From positions 8,248,501-8,312,500 of the forward strand of contig OZ017801.1 in the NCBI GenBank assembly GCA_963969395.1: 64,000 nt of DNA, read 5' to 3'. The translations under genes were made by a program, and so were the position numbers. This DNA comes from Pseudoscleropodium purum. Taxonomy: Eukaryota; Streptophyta; Bryopsida; Hypnales; Brachytheciaceae. Positions 61,261 through 64,000 of this stretch are shown piece after piece. Within the stretch, counting starts at the first letter, position 1. Every line of letters starts with the position of its first letter. Under the pieces are notes generated by a model. It searched no databases. It was not told the origin of the DNA and saw only the letters and a list, made by a program, of their open reading frames with translations.

Positions 61261-64000
61261 AAAACAACACACACACAACGATAAAAATTCAATCTAAGAG
61301 CGAAGCTTCACCATCTGGGGTTATTATGCCCCACGAAAGGACAAGAGTGATGTATAGGAGACATGAAGAGGGATTTTGAATTTGGGAAATCACCCAAGTC
61401 TTTCTAAATCGGCAAAAGAAAACAATACTTATACCACATATCCTTCCACGTATCCTTCCACAAGGAATTTTCTACAACGAAGTTGTGAAATTCCACTCTA
61501 AGGATTTGGGTGGATGATGGTTAGCATGTGACCTCACTTAAACCAACAACAACTTGGAATCATCAAACCCAATAAGACTTCAATATTTACTCAAAACCAC
61601 AAAGTTTGACTAGTGTTTCAAAGGGACCCCATGTCCTCTGAAATAGGTTGAAAAACACAATGGAAACCTTGATTTGCAAGAAAGAACAAGGAGCTTGGAT
61701 AATCACCAACTTCCTTAACAACATGGCCTTGTATGGCTTAAAATGAAAAACAAAATGAATGCTTTGTGTTGGTAGGTCTCAAACCACTAGAGAGGTTTGG
61801 TCTTGAGAGACCAAAGGACACAAAACAATCAAAAAGGGGTGCAAAGAGAGTCGGTGGCCACCCTCTTATACGTCTTTGGGGCTCCCACTTATCTAAAAAC
61901 TACGTTAAGTAAATTAAAATTCACTAAAATCCATAATTATTACACTTAATTCTACCCTACTGCTGAATGTCCTATAACTTTTGGAGAAAAACTCCAAATG
62001 AAAAACGAACTATACCATTGACTTCAGAAGACGCCTTTTAGCCTAGGGGCACTTTGACCCCCAACTCCAAAATCAAAATTCTCAGAAAAGATAGTATTTC
62101 TCAACTTAGTGAAAAGGGTGAAAAAACTAACTTTTGGAGTTTGTAGATTTTGCTAATTTTGACTAATCAAGGTTGTTCAAAAGGTCCAAGAAGGTAAGGT
62201 AAGAGTCCAATATGACTTAATTTGGTTTTCGTATTATCGTGGTTCGCAGGCCAATTGCAGAATGTTTGGAATTTTGTTAAAATTTGTTAGCACTGTTGGT
62301 TTGGGTAGTTACCGTTGTCGGAAAGTCGTAAAGATTGATTAGGCTCTTATTTAGACTAAAACACATAGTCCTAATTTTTAGTGGGATTTTACCATCACTA
62401 GATGAATTTCTATGAATTTTCCTAGTTTTGGTGATTTGGGTTGAATTCCCATGGAGTCATGTTCTGTAATTCAAAAAATTACAAAACTTTTTGGGTGACT
62501 TTTAGGAAGTCCCCAAATACTTTGTACAAATTTCCGGATCCAACTTGTACTTTTCTTAGGAGAAAGAATTTATTCCTTTCTAATTTCAATTCCTCCTCCG
62601 AGGAAACATTCCTGTATTAGGGAATCTTGATGATTTGGCTTCACCGTTGTACTCCTAGCATGTTTTTAGGCTAGAAACACTGCTCTTTTTGTAGTGATCG
62701 CCTATTTGTAGTTGTCGTGGATTTTAACCTGTAGAGTTATATTCAATGGCTATTTCTACTTTTTACTTTTGCTCGTGATTTCATCTAACCTCTTTTTGTA
62801 GGCTTTTAAGTTACTAGGGAAGTCAGAAGGACTCCAATTCTACTAATTTTAGCCAACCTTCTTCACATGCACCTTCAATTGTTAAAACTCCATGTAGCAT
62901 CTAATCGAGTGTTTTTCCCTTGTATGTTGACCAGAATTGGAATTGCTTCCAATCCATAATCTGACATTTAAACGCCATTTCTAGATACTTAATACTTACA
63001 AGGAGCATGTTTGGAGCATTCTTAATACCCTCGGGGTGTTAACCTTAGTACATACGGTTTTATTCCAATTTCTAGTAAAGTCTCTTAAATGGTTTATTTG
63101 ACCATAATTTACTCATAAAAATGAAGAAAAGACAAAAAAAATAGACCCTGAGTCTTAGGTGACATCCTTAGGACTCACAATTACCAAGTAACATCCTCAA
63201 GGCTAAGGATGTCACGTAGTAATTGACTTGCATGTTTTGGCAAGATTTTGTTTGATGCTTCCTACTACAAAAATGACATTTAAGTGGTAGATTTTATAGA
63301 GAGGGACAATCAAGAAACATATGCATGTGTCCCCTTGTAAAAGAGGAATAATGACCTATTTGAAAATTATCCATTTAGTATAATAAGTTTGTTCCAAAGG
63401 AGACAATCAAGTAGGAATTTCTATGCTAATAGATTCATTCTTTAATTAGGTAATACAACTTTAATATACACGATCTCTTGTTTGAAAATACTCAAGTAAG
63501 CACAATGATTAATTTGGATCTAAAACTCATTCTTTCACTGCTTTAATCAATTTTATAACCACAAGCATCTACGCATATTGCAAAAAAATTAGGCTAAACA
63601 TATCATCATATTTAATTGAATTCACTATATCATTATATCATCATATTTAATTAAGCTAGACCCTCTCGTCCGTTAAAGAAACTTTGTGTAGAATAACATT
63701 GGTATAAAAATCTTGATAGTGACGCTTGTACTTTGGTGGATCTACTTCAAATAGGATGTATTGAGCGAAGCACATAAGACATGATATTTGAAATTAGTTA
63801 CGAGGGCTCGAACAATGATCAATATTTTTGTATGATGAGGCTAGACAGAGAAAGAACTGGCCATCAACGTTGGTTGAAAGGGCCAATGAATCCTTTAACA
63901 AAGGCCAAATGTACAGATTACATGGCAAATACTATCAAATTCATCCTTAAATTCTTACAAATGGAGTAACGCTCTTTATCGACTTCAATTTTTACCTCTG
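61261..64000. other. non-genic stretch
   Basis: No recognisable gene is seen. A hairpin-forming repeat occurs at 63159-63225. A CTACTACAAAAATGACATTT sequence at 63261, close to a CACTA end, has no partner inside the window. Confidence 0.4.
63159..63225. repeat. inverted repeat (hairpin)
   Basis: GTGACATCCTTA is followed about 40 bases on by TAAGGATGTCAC, a perfect 12-base inverted pair. A second, shorter pairing (CAATTAC / GTAATTG) links the inside of the loop to the outside of the right arm. Confidence 0.7.

Noticed and set aside
63261..63290. Possible left end of a CACTA element
   Set aside because: No matching right end lies before the window ends, and the first base is not that of the usual terminus.

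Overview
This is a eukaryotic, almost certainly plant, nuclear window. It is AT-rich, mostly non-coding and full of decayed transposons. I find one intact gene, an 11-exon, IPT9-type tRNA dimethylallyltransferase on the minus strand (31143-37890). Plant origin rests on the IPT9-type protein, its GT-AG introns, and relics of plant-typical CACTA (TNP2 and Transposase_24-like) and MULE transposons. The kilobase-scale intergenic deserts suit a large plant genome. The divergence of the protein from the flowering-plant sequences I know hints at a non-seed lineage (fern, bryophyte, lycophyte or streptophyte alga), but that is a guess.

Layout. 1-2.9 kb: AT-rich desert with a possible LTR fragment. 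2.9-6.2 kb: a foldback-like element with inverted arms built of ~260-290 bp tandem units, each carrying a hairpin, with a MITE inside one arm. 8-9 kb: a TNP2-type CACTA transposase relic (minus). 10.3 kb: a CACTA MITE. 13.0-16.3 kb: a broken MULE/SWIM-type transposase (plus). 17.6-19.6 kb: a possible LTR followed by a primer-binding-site-like sequence. 22-27 kb: a Transposase_24-like relic split by a 2.9 kb CACTA element (23472-26353) whose removal restores the reading frame. 28.0 kb: a second CACTA MITE. 29.7-41.1 kb: a GC-richer island holding the IPT9-like gene, a 30-bp coding-type repeat and a 132-bp tandem duplication. 41.5-54.7 kb: four copies of a ~0.8-0.95 kb terminal-inverted-repeat element, two further CACTA MITEs and a diverged tandem repeat. 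54.8-55.7 kb: an unidentified relic reading frame (minus). 57-61.3 kb: a minus-strand LTR-retrotransposon remnant (zinc-knuckle relic, tRNA-iMet-like primer site, GC-rich LTR-like stretch). 61.3-64 kb: no gene seen.

The gene would make the isopentenyladenosine modification at A37 of tRNAs reading U-initial codons, and so supply cis-type cytokinins through tRNA turnover. All other coding traces are transposon debris or unidentified. They show repeated insertion, including nesting, with three-base target duplications still readable at five CACTA-type insertions.
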